Origin: Ichthyophis bannanicus
Lineage: Eukaryota; Chordata; Amphibia; Gymnophiona; Ichthyophiidae
Assembly (NCBI GenBank): GCA_033557465.1
Contig: CM066033.1
Location: forward strand, 1,300,507,022 to 1,300,571,021
Direction: 5' to 3'
DNA length: 64,000 bases
The position numbers were made by a program, and so were the translations under genes. Below the pieces are notes generated by a model. That model had not been told where the DNA came from and ran no database searches. It worked only from the letters and a program-made list of their open reading frames with translations. The number at the start of each line of letters is the position of its first letter. Within the stretch, counting starts at the first letter, position 1. Shown here one piece after another: positions 22,296 to 32,346 of this stretch.

Positions 22296-22594
22296 ATGTC
22301 TGGTTTGCAGCTTCTTCGATCTGTCCCGGGCATGCGACGGCTGCTTGGCAAGTTTGTGACCTGGAGTCCTGAAATAGGCGGTGTCGGGTCGAGCCAGTGG
22401 CGACCCGTCAGCCTCTTCTCAGGCTCTCCCTCAGTCTCTCACTGGAATAAAGTGGTATCTGATGCTGAGAAGATCGTTGGTTATCCTACATCCTTCTTGA
22501 GTCTCCGCTGTTTGCTGAGTGACGAGCTGAGTAACATTGCTATGCAGGTCCAGAAACTGATGGGAACCAAGCATCCCTTGCTGAACACAGCCAG
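22296..22594 (+). CDS. PDSS2: PDSS2 exon 1 (all-trans-polyprenyl diphosphate synthase subunit 2)
   Basis: The first coding exon of PDSS2, 99 complete codons plus two bases. With PDSS1 the protein forms the mitochondrial synthase that builds the polyprenyl tail of ubiquinone (decaprenyl in humans). PDSS2 is the regulatory subunit that lacks the Asp-rich catalytic motifs. What shows this: [19 protein letters not shown], then [19 protein letters not shown] and HPLLNTAR, nearly identical to the vertebrate protein. The N-terminus ([20 protein letters not shown]) is basic and hydrophobic without acids, as expected for a mitochondrial targeting peptide, and diverges from mammals as targeting peptides do. 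The start is the first in-frame ATG after TAA/TAG at 22269-22274, with G at -3. The exon ends in CAG followed by GTAAAT at 22595 (donor, phase 2), and the next codon would complete the Arg of the conserved TAR-G junction. No later exon is in the window. Confidence 0.96.
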
Positions 22595-22600
22595 GTAAAT
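22595..22600 (+). promoter_or_regulatory. PDSS2: splice donor of PDSS2 exon 1
   Basis: CAG|GTAAAT matches the vertebrate 5' splice consensus well. The coding homology stops exactly at this point and the following sequence is non-coding. Confidence 0.9.
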
Positions 22601-24129
22601 CTCCCCTATCTGGTAATATCTACTGTGCCCTCTTTACTATTTTAAAAGTACACCTACAGTGCTATAATACTGGTCCGGAGCCAGTTGACCTAAGTGGGTT
22701 TTCCCATTTTTTGTGCATGAGAAAACGCTTAGCCGATCGGTCATCCTGTGTCTCTTGAACGTTTTATGCGCTACTAGCCAAATTCTGCTAAAGGATAACT
22801 TTTACTTATTTTGCTTATTTTATGTTTTTCTGTTTTGTTTTCATTTATTCTTACCTAAAGCTTTTTTTCAGTTTTGTTTTTGTATATATTAGTTTAAAAA
22901 AAAATTGTAATAAATATGTGCAATTTTATCGTGACAGGATTTAAAAGGGACGTGGAGAAGCAGTGATTCGTGATTAAAATGTTTCTTGAGATCTTTGTTC
23001 AGTATTTGTTCAGGTGGTCTGCATGGTATTCTGATGAAGATCTACTCTTTGGCTGCTTTCTCTGTATTCTTGCTTTGTAATGGGTGGGAGAACATTTTGT
23101 CCTCAATGGTTGCAAGCTGATTGGATTTTTAGGATAACCCTAGTAAATGTGGCAGGTGCACGCAGATCTCTCTCGTGCTTAACTGTGTGTAAAGTTTTCT
23201 CTTGCATTATTTATTAGGGTTATTCTAAAAACTCCACCAGTTTGCAACCCTTGAGGACTGGAATATTCTGAGCTATGAGTTTCTGATAAGAATCAGCATT
23301 GTATATAAAGTCATTTATGACATCATTGCCAACATAAACCAGGCTAATTCTGCTGTATTTGTGATGTTGCATGTGAAATTTTGCTCACTTGAATGTTTTC
23401 AGTAGTGCAGCTTCAAGTCTTTCCACAGGGCAATAACATTAGCAGTTTGAACTGATAAAGAATGGTAATTACTGCTTGGCGTATACATCAGGATTAGCAG
23501 CATGGGTTACAGTTTACTCCTAAACTTATAGAAATAGGAGGAGGAAGTCATTTGTATGGCAGTAAACTTAATCTAGAGAAAGGAGAGGGGTGAGACACAA
23601 AGCTGTAGTATGTCTTGAGCTTTTGATGTGCCATGATATTAATTATTAGTAATACATTTCAGGGGCTAGTAATGTCTAAGTGTATTTTCTACTTGGGATA
23701 AAGGCCAGCACTGTGTCAGTGTTAGCCAGACCTCTTCCTCTCTCTCTCTCTCTGCAATTCAAATCCTGTTCCAGGAATGCTGTAAAATTAAACTCCTTCC
23801 TAGTTTTGGATAGTACAGTAAGAACTGACGTTGTGTTTAGAGTGACGTGCCATGGGAGCTTTTGTGTCATTTGAATTTCTCTGATAATACTTCATATTGT
23901 GACACTTCAGGAGTCTTCAGGGCTCTACTTCATGGGGCTTGACTCACAGGATGAGAGCAGCTGATCTGGGGCAAGGTTTGGAGATCTGATGGTGTAAACA
24001 CAATAAGAGAGGAAGCAAGTTCAGAAGGGCTCTGTAAATCTAAAGTGCTTCTTTCTACAAAGTCTCTTTCATCTCTTAAAAGGATGCTAAAAAGGTGTTA
24101 AAATGCTTTCTCTAGACCAGTATTTTTCA
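22601..24129 (+). other. start of PDSS2 intron 1, no repeat recognised
   Basis: A/T-rich non-coding DNA with a (TC)n run at about 23734-23754. No further PDSS2 exon is recognisable: I searched the open frames for the conserved blocks that follow exon 1 and found none anywhere to 64000. The intron therefore probably covers at least 41 kb, including all the elements below. Confidence 0.65.
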
Positions 24130-24312
24130 AGCTGCCCTTTAGTCCTTGGTGTCAAATTGCAGTCCTCGAGGGCCACAAACCAGTTGGGGTTTTAGAATAC
24201 CCTTTATGAATATTCATGAGATACATTTGCATGCACTGCCTCCATTGTATGCAAATATCTCATGCATCTTCGTTATGGGTTTCCGGAAAACCTAACCGGG
24301 TAGTGGAAAGGC
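24130..24312. repeat. palindromic MITE-like repeat
   Basis: An imperfect inverted repeat of about 55-base arms surrounds a short spacer (CTGCCTCCAT). The left arm contains GAGATACATTTGCATGCA and the right arm TGTATGCAAATATCTCATGC. The outer parts (CCTCGAGGGCCACAAACCAG on the left) suggest terminal repeats. No target duplication is clear. The structure fits a foldback or MITE-type DNA transposon relic. I recognise the core as a widespread vertebrate repeat but cannot name it. Confidence 0.6.
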
Positions 24313-24982
24313 AGTGGGCTAGACTGGAAGGGACTATAAAAAGAGCAGCAGATCTTTTATGTAAGGAACGTAAATAAACTCAAGAGGAACTGATATGAAG
24401 CGGCCTCAAAGTAAAGGCAAAACAGGCAGCGTTCACAAAGAGAGGAACACAGAAATGAATATCTGATAAAGCTGAAAGAGAAAAAGAGAATTCAGGATGG
24501 CAAAAGCAGACACTGAACAGTGTTCACCTCAGGAATTTTTGAATGGGCGTGCCACCTGGCAGATTTTACTGACTGCCTGGCCAACTTAATCTGATGAATT
24601 GACACGGCATAAAATAATCAGCAGGAATGGAAAAACGATAGAAGTAATTTTGTAATTAATACTTTAAAAAGTAACAGTATATGTAAATATAATATAAATG
24701 AAGACACTTCAGGTTGAAAGAGTGACAAATAAATGCATCGTATAAGGAACTTCCTGAAAGGCGACTAGTTAAGTTGTCTGCTGCCGGCTTATAGAGTGGC
24801 CCTACCTGGCTATTCCTTCATACCATCCAGTTGGCAAAAATATCTGGGGAGAACACTGCAGAATAAAAAAAAATGGCTGAAAACATGAGGCAAGGTGGCA
24901 AGACCTTTTTTTCAGGGATATTGGGGTGAGGAGGAAGGCCAGAGGTGGAAATTTGCTGAGGACAGATGCATGTAAAGTGAAC
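24313..24982. other. intronic DNA, nothing recognised
   Basis: A/T-rich sequence without open frames of interest or identifiable repeats. Confidence 0.45.
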
Positions 24983-25465
24983 ATAAGAAATGCCTTACTG
25001 GGTCAGACCAAGGTTCATCAAGCCCAGTATCCACTTTTCAACAGTGGCCAATCCAATCCAGGTCACAAGTACCTGGCAGTGTCCCAAAAAGGTACATTGG
25101 TTCCACAGTGCTTGTCCTGGTGTAATTAATGAATGAAATGGAACGGGAAAATGAAGATTGGTCATTTACGCCATCAAAAAGTAGAAAGACTAGGGGACAC
25201 GCAATGAAGTTACAGTGTAACCCATTTAAGATTAATAAGAGAAAATATTTTTTTCAGTCAACATGTAATTAAACTCTGGAATTCGTTACCAGAGAATGTA
25301 GTAAAAGTTGTTAGTGTAGCTGGGTTTAGAAGAGTTTAGACAAGTACCTGGTGGAAAGGTCCATAAACCATTATTAAAGAGGACCCGAGAAATCCACTGC
25401 TTACCCCTCAGCTGTTTCATTTCCAAGTTGAAAAGCCCTAACCTTTTAAGCCTTTCCTCTGTGAG
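24983..25465. mobile_element. three abutting CR1-A 3' pieces in alternating orientation
   Basis: 24983-25128 is CR1-A 3' UTR on the minus strand (ACTGGGTCAGACCAAGGTTC on +). 25130-25403 is + strand CR1-A C-terminus and UTR start ([14 protein letters not shown], FFQST, LWNSLPENVVKVVSVAGF). 25405-25465 is minus strand again ([19 protein letters not shown]). All are the same family. This arrangement implies insertion plus local inversion, or two copies with foldback rearrangement. Confidence 0.75.
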
Positions 25466-25467
25466 CA

Positions 25468-26005
25468 TCAGGTTGGACTTAGTACGGTGACTTGCCTTCC
25501 TTGCATGACTTTGTTCAGGATGTCTTAGACAAGAGCCGTTCAGGTGGCAGCCTTGTCATGCTTCAGGGGGCCAGTGGCGGGACAGCCTATAGCCTTGTAC
25601 CTGGATGTGTCTCGTTTCCTTCAGGGGGTATGATTCTTGTATCATCCACTGCATTCAGTCATTCCCTTTTGGGATCTCTGCTTAATTCGCTAGGCCTTAA
25701 TGTTGGACTCTTTTTTAAGCCACTGGAGCGGGCCACACTTAAAGATCTGTCCCTTAAGACCATCATCTTGGTCGTGATCTGCTCAGCGAGACGTATCTCT
25801 GAGTTGCGGACATTGTCATGTAGGGATCCTTACTTGTCTTTCTCGGAGGAGGCCGTGTACATTCAGCCCATCCCTTCCTTCTTGCCTAAGGGGGTGTCAT
25901 CCTTTTATATTAATCTGCCTCCTTTTCTAAGGAACGGTATGAAGGCAAGGGCAGGGACCTTTGCCTGGTGGATGTCAGGAGAGTGTTTCTAGCATCTCAA
26001 GGTCA
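25468..26005 (+). pseudogene. DIRS tyrosine recombinase core fragment
   Basis: The open frame 25492-25992 matches the DIRS-B recombinase: PLERATLKDLSLKTIILVVI, then CSARRISELRTLSC (containing the first catalytic Arg) and IPSFLPKGVSSFYINLPPFL. The His-x-x-Arg and Tyr blocks are missing because a minus-strand CR1-A copy begins at 26007. The upstream end is cut by CR1-A debris. It is therefore an internal relic, probably of a family other than DIRS-B because identity is only moderate. Confidence 0.8.
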
Positions 26006-26006
26006 C

Positions 26007-27195
26007 ATAAGAACATAACATATGCCATACTAAGTCAGACCAAGGTCCATGAAGCCCAGTATCCTGTTTCCAACAGTGGCCAATCTAGGTCATAAGTACC
26101 TAGCAGTCTCCCCAATGACACAGGTTCCTCAATGCTTGTATTGGGTCAAGCAGTGGATATCCCGGGTCCCTTTTAATAATGGTTTATGGACCTTTCCTCC
26201 AGGAACTTGTCCAAACCTTTTTTAAACCCAGCTACACTAACAGCTTTTACTACATAACTCCAGTAACAAATTCCAGAGTTTGATTACACATTGAATGAAA
26301 AAATATTTTCTCTTATTAGTCTTAAATAGGTTACCCTGTAGCTTCATTGCATGTCCCCTAGTCTTTTTATATACTGATGACATAAACAATCGATCTACAT
26401 TTACCCGTTCCACTCCATTCATTAATTTATAGACCTCTATTATATCTCCCCTCAGCCATCTCTTTTCCAGGTTGAAGAGCCCTAACCTTTTTAGCCTCTC
26501 TTCATAGGAGTATCCTTCCATCCCCTTTACCGTTTTGGTGACTCTTCTCTGTACCTTTTTAAGATACAGCGACCAGAATTGCACACAATATTCAAGGTGC
26601 GGTCGCACCATGGAACGATATGGAGGCATTATAATATTCTTTGTATTATTTTCCATTCCTTTCCTTTGACACCTAGCATTCTATTTGCTCTCTTGGCCGC
26701 CGCTGCACACTGGGCAGAGGGTTTTAACATGCTATCCATGATGACACCTAAATCTTTTTCCTGGGTGGTTGTTCCCAATGTGGAACCTTGCATCGTGTAA
26801 CCATAGTTTGGGTTGTTCTTTCCTAGGTGCATAACTTCGCACTTGTCCACATTAAATTTCATCTGCCATTTGAACGAACATTCAATCTTCCAATTTATCA
26901 AGATCCTCTTGCAATTTTTCACAATCCTCTTGTGTTTTAACAACTTTGAATAATTTTGTGTCCTCTTCATATTTGACACAGAGAACGTGGTGTAAAGTTA
27001 AGGACAAAGGATATAAATCAATAAGTTTAAAATATTTGACTACCTTACTCATTATTCCCATTTCCAGGTCATTTACGAATATGTTAAAAAGCAGAGGACC
27101 CAGCACAGATCCCTGGGGTACTCCACTATTCACCTTTCTCCATTGGGAAAATTGGCCATTCAGCCCTACCTCGGCTTTCTATCTTTTAACCAGTT
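26007..27195 (-). mobile_element. CR1-A LINE 3' half, minus strand
   Basis: It covers the 3' UTR (26007-26230), C-terminal block and thumb (26656-26237: [48 protein letters not shown]), further RT (26979-26629: KWQMKFNVDKCEVMHLGKNN, TTQEKDLGVIMD), and the [19 protein letters not shown] palm block (27133-26882). About 65 bases of foreign sequence near 26969-27036 separate the palm from a degraded catalytic box. It is a dead copy. Confidence 0.85.
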
Positions 27196-27224
27196 CCTGA
27201 TGCACAATAGTATACTGCTTCCTA

Positions 27225-27500
27225 TCATATGACTTTTGAAGACTTATCTCTTTCAGCAGGTTTTCGACTCTTCCTCCTAGATTAGAATTCTGCACTTTCC
27301 CTTTCCCCCTTCCCTTCATCTCTACTTCCTCTCGCCCCCTTCCTTTATGGTTATGTCTTGTTTTGCATCTGTTTTTCTCCTCTGTCCTTTCCTATCTTTT
27401 AAATGGCATTCTTTTCCTGTTCTTAATATGATTTCATTGCTGTCGTACACCACTCTGCTTTTGAAGGGTGGTATAGAAAGTTTTTATAAACCATAAACCC
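27225..27500 (+). mobile_element. LINE/SINE 3' tail fragment
   Basis: It ends with GTACACCACTCTGCTTTTGA, then GGGTGGTATAGAAAGTTTTT and ATAAACC. This resembles the hairpin-plus-tail termini of L2-type elements (ACC...GGTATAxAA). The upstream pyrimidine-rich part has no coding match. Confidence 0.5.
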
Positions 27501-27666
27501 TGTTATCCTCAGTGAGGTTGTTTGCGGTCAGGGATTCTTGATTCTGTGCTTGGTTACGAATACTGAGGTGTGCCCATAACTACATTGACCGATACAGCAG
27601 GATGAAGTCATAAGAAATCTCTGGAAAATTTATCTTTTTCCACTTCTGTTGGTAGAGGGACACAAC

Positions 27667-28547
27667 CAGTGGTGGGATTCAGCCGGTTTGCACCAGTTCG
27701 CGTGAACCTGTTCCTTAAATTTCCCGAGTTCTCAGAACCGATCCCTATAGGCTGTTTCACAGTGTGTGGCTAATTGGCATATTGGCCAGAACAGTATTTT
27801 GATGGCATCGGGAACCATCACGGCATTGGGAATAGCCTCCGATGCCATCAAAATATTGTCAGGAGCTGGTGCCCTGACGTTAGTGAATTCCTGGTGGCCT
27901 AGCAGTCCAGAACCACCCCACCTCCCTTTAAAAGAAAATAGACCTGGTAGTCTAGTGGTTCCCGAACCTCCCCCCCCCCCGACACCTTTCCAAATGAGCA
28001 GGAGCGTGGCCTACGCAGCCCCCCTCATGATCCGCCATCATCAGAAATGGCAGCGCCTTGTCCCGCGTGGTGCATCCTGAGATACAACAGGTGAATCATA
28101 CCTTATGTGGAAGTCTAACCTTGCCCGGTGTATCCCAGGGTGCACCATGTGGGCCAGGCACCACCATTTTTGAAGATGGCAGATCACGAGCGGTGGGATG
28201 TAGGCAGCACTCCTGCTCATTTGGAAAAGTACCGGGGGTGATTCAGGGACCACTAGGCTACCAAGTCTATTTGTTTTTTAGTCGTGAGTTGGGTATGTGG
28301 TTCAGGGAGCCTCCAGGCCACTGGGTCTGTTTTCTTAAAGTGAGGTGGGGGCTGTTTCCGGACCACTGGGACACCAGGGATTCACTATTTGTTAGGGCAC
28401 CTGCCTCCGACAGTATTTTGATGGAGCTTTTCCCAATGCCATCAAAATACTTTCAGGTGGGGGAATTAGGGTGCTGCAGCCCGCTTGTACTGACCATGCG
28501 TAAAATGATACAGAACCAGTTTCTAAGATTTTTGAATCCAACCACTG
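27667..28547. mobile_element. non-autonomous hAT-type transposon, 881 bp, exact 8-bp TSD
   Basis: The element starts CAGTGGTGGGATTCAGCC and ends with the inverse (TTTGAATCCAACCACTG), so the terminal inverted repeat is CAGTGGTxGGATTCA. The start CAGNG is typical of hAT elements. An identical 8-bp duplication, GACACAAC, flanks both sides (27659-27666 and 28548-28555), the hAT target-site length. No transposase frame is inside. Internal inverted repeats around GATGGCATCGGGA / CCGATGCCATC (about 27800-27860) and TTTTGATGG...CCATCAAAATA (28410-28452) give extra foldback potential. The short open frames inside do not resemble known proteins. Confidence 0.9.
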
Positions 28548-28555
28548 GACACAAC

Positions 28556-29261
28556 CCACTTGTCTGGACTGTTCTTGTGTTCTGCTATGCTGAGTGCAAG
28601 ATGATCTTCCCATTCAAATTCTTTGATTTGGAAACGAGATTGGATTTGTGGATTTTTGTTTAGATTTCTATGGTCGAAGCCGTTGCTTTTCTTTTGTTAT
28701 GTTGTTGCATTGGAATGGAAGGTGGCTATATGGACAGATTCAGCTAACAAAACTCTGGAAAGCTGTTGCTGAGCAGTGCTAATGAAGGCTGAGCCTTTGA
28801 GCATTATCCTGACCGCTCTGCCGAGAATCAGTTGTTTGCCCGGCAGCATGCACAGGGGTTGAGAGCTCGCTCTTCTTTGTAGCATGTTTGAGATGACAGG
28901 TAGAGCTTAAGGCTTCGCTATTTCTGGTTTCCGAACAGAATGCATTGCCGACTAAACAGGTGTGTGAGGGCTGCTTATGTCTGTCTCCTTGCACTTTGGG
29001 GAAATTTGTTATTCTGTATCTTCCTTTCTGATCAAAACCAGCTGTGCACAAACTGTGTTGCTTTGTGAAGTTGGCAGCCTGTTATTCTAGGGAGCTGCTC
29101 CTTATTCATCTGTTTGATTTATATAAATAATGATAACATTATCCACACACTATCACAGTTTGCTCTGGGGATAAACATTCATTGATATGCTTAGCTAATT
29201 TGATATTTTGTGGGATAATACTGAATATTGAAAGGGAGTTCTGTGGTTAAGGTAATGATTA
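28556..29261. other. intronic DNA, nothing recognised
   Basis: No repeat, RNA gene or coding block that I can support. The opposite-strand open frames around 28697-29051 have no domain. Confidence 0.45.
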
Positions 29262-29600
29262 CATAAATACTGGCTCAGACCAAGTTCCATCATGCCCAGT
29301 ATCCTGGTTCCAACAATGGCCCATCCAAGTCGCAAGTACCTGTCAGGTTCCCAAAAAGGTACACAGGTTCCACAGTGCTTGTCCTGGGGTAAGCAGTGGG
29401 TTTCTTGGATCCACTTTAATAATGGTTTATGGACCTTTCCTCGAGGAAATTGTCCAAATCTTTTTTAAACCCAACTACACTAACAGCTTTTACTACATGC
29501 TCTGGTAATGAATTCCAGAGTTTGATCACGTGTTGGGTGAAAAAAGATTTCTCTTATTAGTCTTAAATGGGGTATATCATAGCTTCATTGCGTGTCCCTT
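29262..29600 (-). mobile_element. CR1-A 3' end fragment
   Basis: Antisense CR1-A 3' UTR (CTGGCTCAGACCAAGTTCCA; CAGTATCCTGGTTCCAACAA) followed by the antisense C-terminal block up to about 29600. It abuts a + strand CR1-B piece. Confidence 0.8.
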
Positions 29601-29604
29601 ACTT

Positions 29605-30405
29605 CTAGGACAGACACAGTGGATCCCTTTATAGCAAGAGGATAAAATCAAAATAAACATAACTACCTTTTATGTTGTTGTTAAGTGCTGTCAAGTCAGT
29701 GTTGACTCATGGCGACCCTCTGGATAGTTGTCTTAAATTGTGTTTGGTCTTCAGTCAGGCGGCTCATTGTTGACAGAGTGGCACCTGTAGCTGCTGTTAT
29801 TGTATCGATCCATCTCATTGCTGGCCTTCCTCTTTTGCGTTGACCTTCTACCTTGCCAAGCATTATGTATTTCTCTGATGATCACTCTCTTCGCATGATG
29901 TGACCAAAGAATGAAAGCCAAAGTCTTGTCATCTGAGCTTCTAAAGAAAGCTTAGGTTTGATCTCCTCTAGTATCGACTGGTTTGTTCTTCAGGCAGTCC
30001 ATGGTATACACAGTATGTGTCGCCAGCACCATAATTCAAAGGCATCAATTTTCTTCCTGTCTATCTTTTTCACTGTCCAGCTTTCACATCCATATGATGT
30101 TATTGAAAATACCATAGCTTGAACAAGTCGAATCTTTGTATGGAGAGAGACATCTCTGCTCTTGAGAATTTTATCTAGGTCCTTCATAGCCATTCTGCCA
30201 AGAGCAATGTGTTGTTGGATTTCTTGACTGCTTGTTGCTTCTTACTAAAACAAATAGAGAGGGGTGACCTGCACAGAGTGGCAGGTACAACCCTAAACAA
30301 AGGCATAAAGAGAGATGATCTGCATGGACTGTTAGGTACAACCACTCTAGCCACCTTACTGGGCAGACTAGATGGATCATACTGGTCTTTATCTGCCTTC
30401 ATATG
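29605..30405 (+). mobile_element. CR1-B 3' end, split by an RTE/BovB insertion
   Basis: 29605-29670 encodes the very C-terminus (QWIPLYSKRIKSK, stop). 30241-30405 is the family 3' UTR (ACTGGGCAGACTAGATGGAT; GGTCTTTATCTGCCTTCATA) ending in short TATGT repeats at 30404-30420. The two parts are contiguous in other CR1-B copies, for example 17500-17747, so 29672-30240 is an insertion. Confidence 0.8.
29672..30240 (-). mobile_element. RTE/BovB-type LINE 3' end
   Basis: The minus-strand frame 30193-29990 encodes MKDLDKILKSRDVSLHTKIR, then LVQAMVFSITSYGCESWTVK and IDAFELWCWRHILCIPWTA, the highly characteristic C-terminal segment of BovB-like RTE elements. Downstream, to 29672, the antisense bases read TTGACTCATGGCGACCCTCT, which is the element 3' end. 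It interrupts CR1-B. Confidence 0.85.
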
Positions 30406-30421
30406 TTATGTTATGTTATGA

Positions 30422-30700
30422 TGATTTGTATAGCGCTTCAAGCACTGTACAAACATATATAAAAGACAATCCCTGCTCATCAGAGCTTACAATCTGGTCA
30501 AGGCAGCCAACAGAACAGCTGGGACTAAGATATGTCTAGGGGAATGATAAGGAAACACAGGCGACTAAGTGGATAAGGATGCAAAAGCGACCTCGAAGAG
30601 GTGAGTTTTCAGCCTGGATTTGAAAAGAGCCAGAGATGAAGCCTGCCATACAGACTCAGGTAGTTTGTTCCAGCATAAGTAGCAGTAGGGTGAAATGATC
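30422..30700 (-). mobile_element. L2-type (family B) 3' end fragment
   Basis: The + strand shows TTGTATAGCGCTTCAAGCAC, then CCCTGCTCATCAGAGCTTAC, the same tail as L2-B at 14776 on. On the minus strand a short coding remnant reads CWNKLPESVWQASSLALFKS then RLKTHLFE, the L2 C-terminus. It is joined directly to a CR1-A copy at about 30700. Confidence 0.72.
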
Positions 30701-31770
30701 AAACTCTTTCTACTTTTTGTTGGCGTAAACAACCGATTTACATTTACCCGTTCCACTCCATTCATTAATTTATAGACCTCTGTCATCTCCCCTCAGTTGT
30801 CTCTTCCAAGTTGAAGAGCCCTAACCTTTTAAGCTAGCCTTTTTTCATAGGGGTATCCTTCCATTCCCTTTACTATTTTGGTGGCTCTTCTCTGCACCTT
30901 TTCTAATTCTGCTATATCTTTTTTAAGATATGTCGACCGGAATTGCACACCAATATTCAAGGTGTGGTCGCACCATGGAATGATACAGTGGCATTATAAT
31001 ATCCTTTGTTTTATTTTCCACTCCTTTCCTTATGATACCTAGCATTCTATTTGCTCTCTTGGCCGTCGCTGCACACTGGGAGGAGGGTGTCAGCGTATTA
31101 TCCATGAAGACTCCTAAATCCCTTTCCCTGGTGATGGTTCCTATTGTGGAACTTTGCATTGTGTAACTATAGTTTGGGTTGTTCTTTCCTAGGTGCATAA
31201 CTTTGCAGTTGTCCACATTAAATTTCATCTACCATTTGGATATCCAATCTTCCACTTTATCAAGGTCCTCTTGCAATTTTTCACAATTATCTTGTGTTTT
31301 AACAACTTTGAATAATTTTGTGTCATCTACAGATTTGATCACCTCACTCGTTATTCCCATTTCCAGGTCATTTACGAATATGGTAAAAAGCAGTGGACCC
31401 AGCAGAGATCCCTATTATTCATCTTTCTCCATTGCGAAAATTGGCCATTTAGAGACATTCTATCTTTTAACCAGTTCATGATCCACAATAGTATGTTGCC
31501 TCCTATCCTGTGACTTTTTAAAATTTTGACAAGAGTCTCTCATGAAGGACCTTGTCAAAGAGTTTCTGAAACTCCAGATACACTATATTGACGAGCTCAT
31601 CTTAAAAAAAAAATATATATATAACAGATTAGTAAGGCAAGACTGTCCTTGGCTAAGTTTTGGCTTTCTGCCATTAAACCATGATTATCTACACGTTTGA
31701 TTATTTTGTTCTTTATAATCGTTTCTACCATGTTGCCTGGTACATGCAAGCTAATTTCTTAGGTCACAGG
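30700..31770 (-). mobile_element. CR1-A LINE 3' half, minus strand
   Basis: In order on the minus strand: RT region near 31770-31500 (degraded fingers, including YIVYLEFQKLFDKVLHERL-like sequence near 31540-31590), palm (31481-31179 antisense), thumb 31228-30923 (KFNVDNCKVMHLGKNN; RPHLEYWCAIPVDIS) and C-terminal region to 30700, where it is truncated. An A/T repeat (about 31603-31621) interrupts the fingers. Many frame breaks. Confidence 0.8.
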
Positions 31771-32194
31771 CCCTCCTGTTTGGAACTAGTGGAATGAACG
31801 CCACATGACATTTACCAGTTCAGAGCCCAGGTTCCATGGCTCTCGTCCTGAAGATAGTCTTTCGGTGAGCTGTGCACCGAAAGCAGGAGCAGACTTCTGC
31901 TGTGTAAGAAAAAGGCAGAAAGAAACAAAAACAGTAACACAGAGTTGAGTTGTGACCTGGTGCGACCTTTGTATAGAAGGGCCATAGTGAGCGTTAATAT
32001 TTTAGAGTCTAAGCACCCCTCAGCAGCAGAGCACAGCACAAACATGTGGGAGTTCGATGAGAGGGAATCACCCCTTTGAAATCATTATCTGGAGACTGGC
32101 AAGGTAAGTTACAGGAGGTTCTGCATCCAGAAATTGCTAACCTTGGGAGGGCTGACGCACACCAGGGGTGGCAGCACTAGGTAAATATCCGTGC
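31771..32194. other. intronic DNA, nothing recognised
   Basis: No coding or repeat signature that I can name. Confidence 0.4.
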
Positions 32195-32346
32195 TCATGA
32201 ATACTGACTTTATTAACTCATGTTTACTTGTTCATTATACCTGTTCAATGTCCAATGTATTTTAACCTGTTACTTGCGATGAGTTGTTCTTATGTAAACC
32301 GCGCTGATTATAAAAAGTGCTGTATATAAAACCAAATAAATAAATC
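32195..32346 (+). mobile_element. L2-type tail fragment
   Basis: Ends TATGTAAACCGCGCTGATTA, then AAAAGTGCTGTATATAAAAC and (AAAT)n. This is the conserved L2-type terminal hairpin found on the SINEs at 15797 and 51076. No SINE head is visible. Confidence 0.62.

Noticed and set aside
27766..28663. Open frames inside the 881-bp hAT-type element as genes
   Set aside because: They lie within a non-autonomous transposon, have no domain and cross its right boundary.
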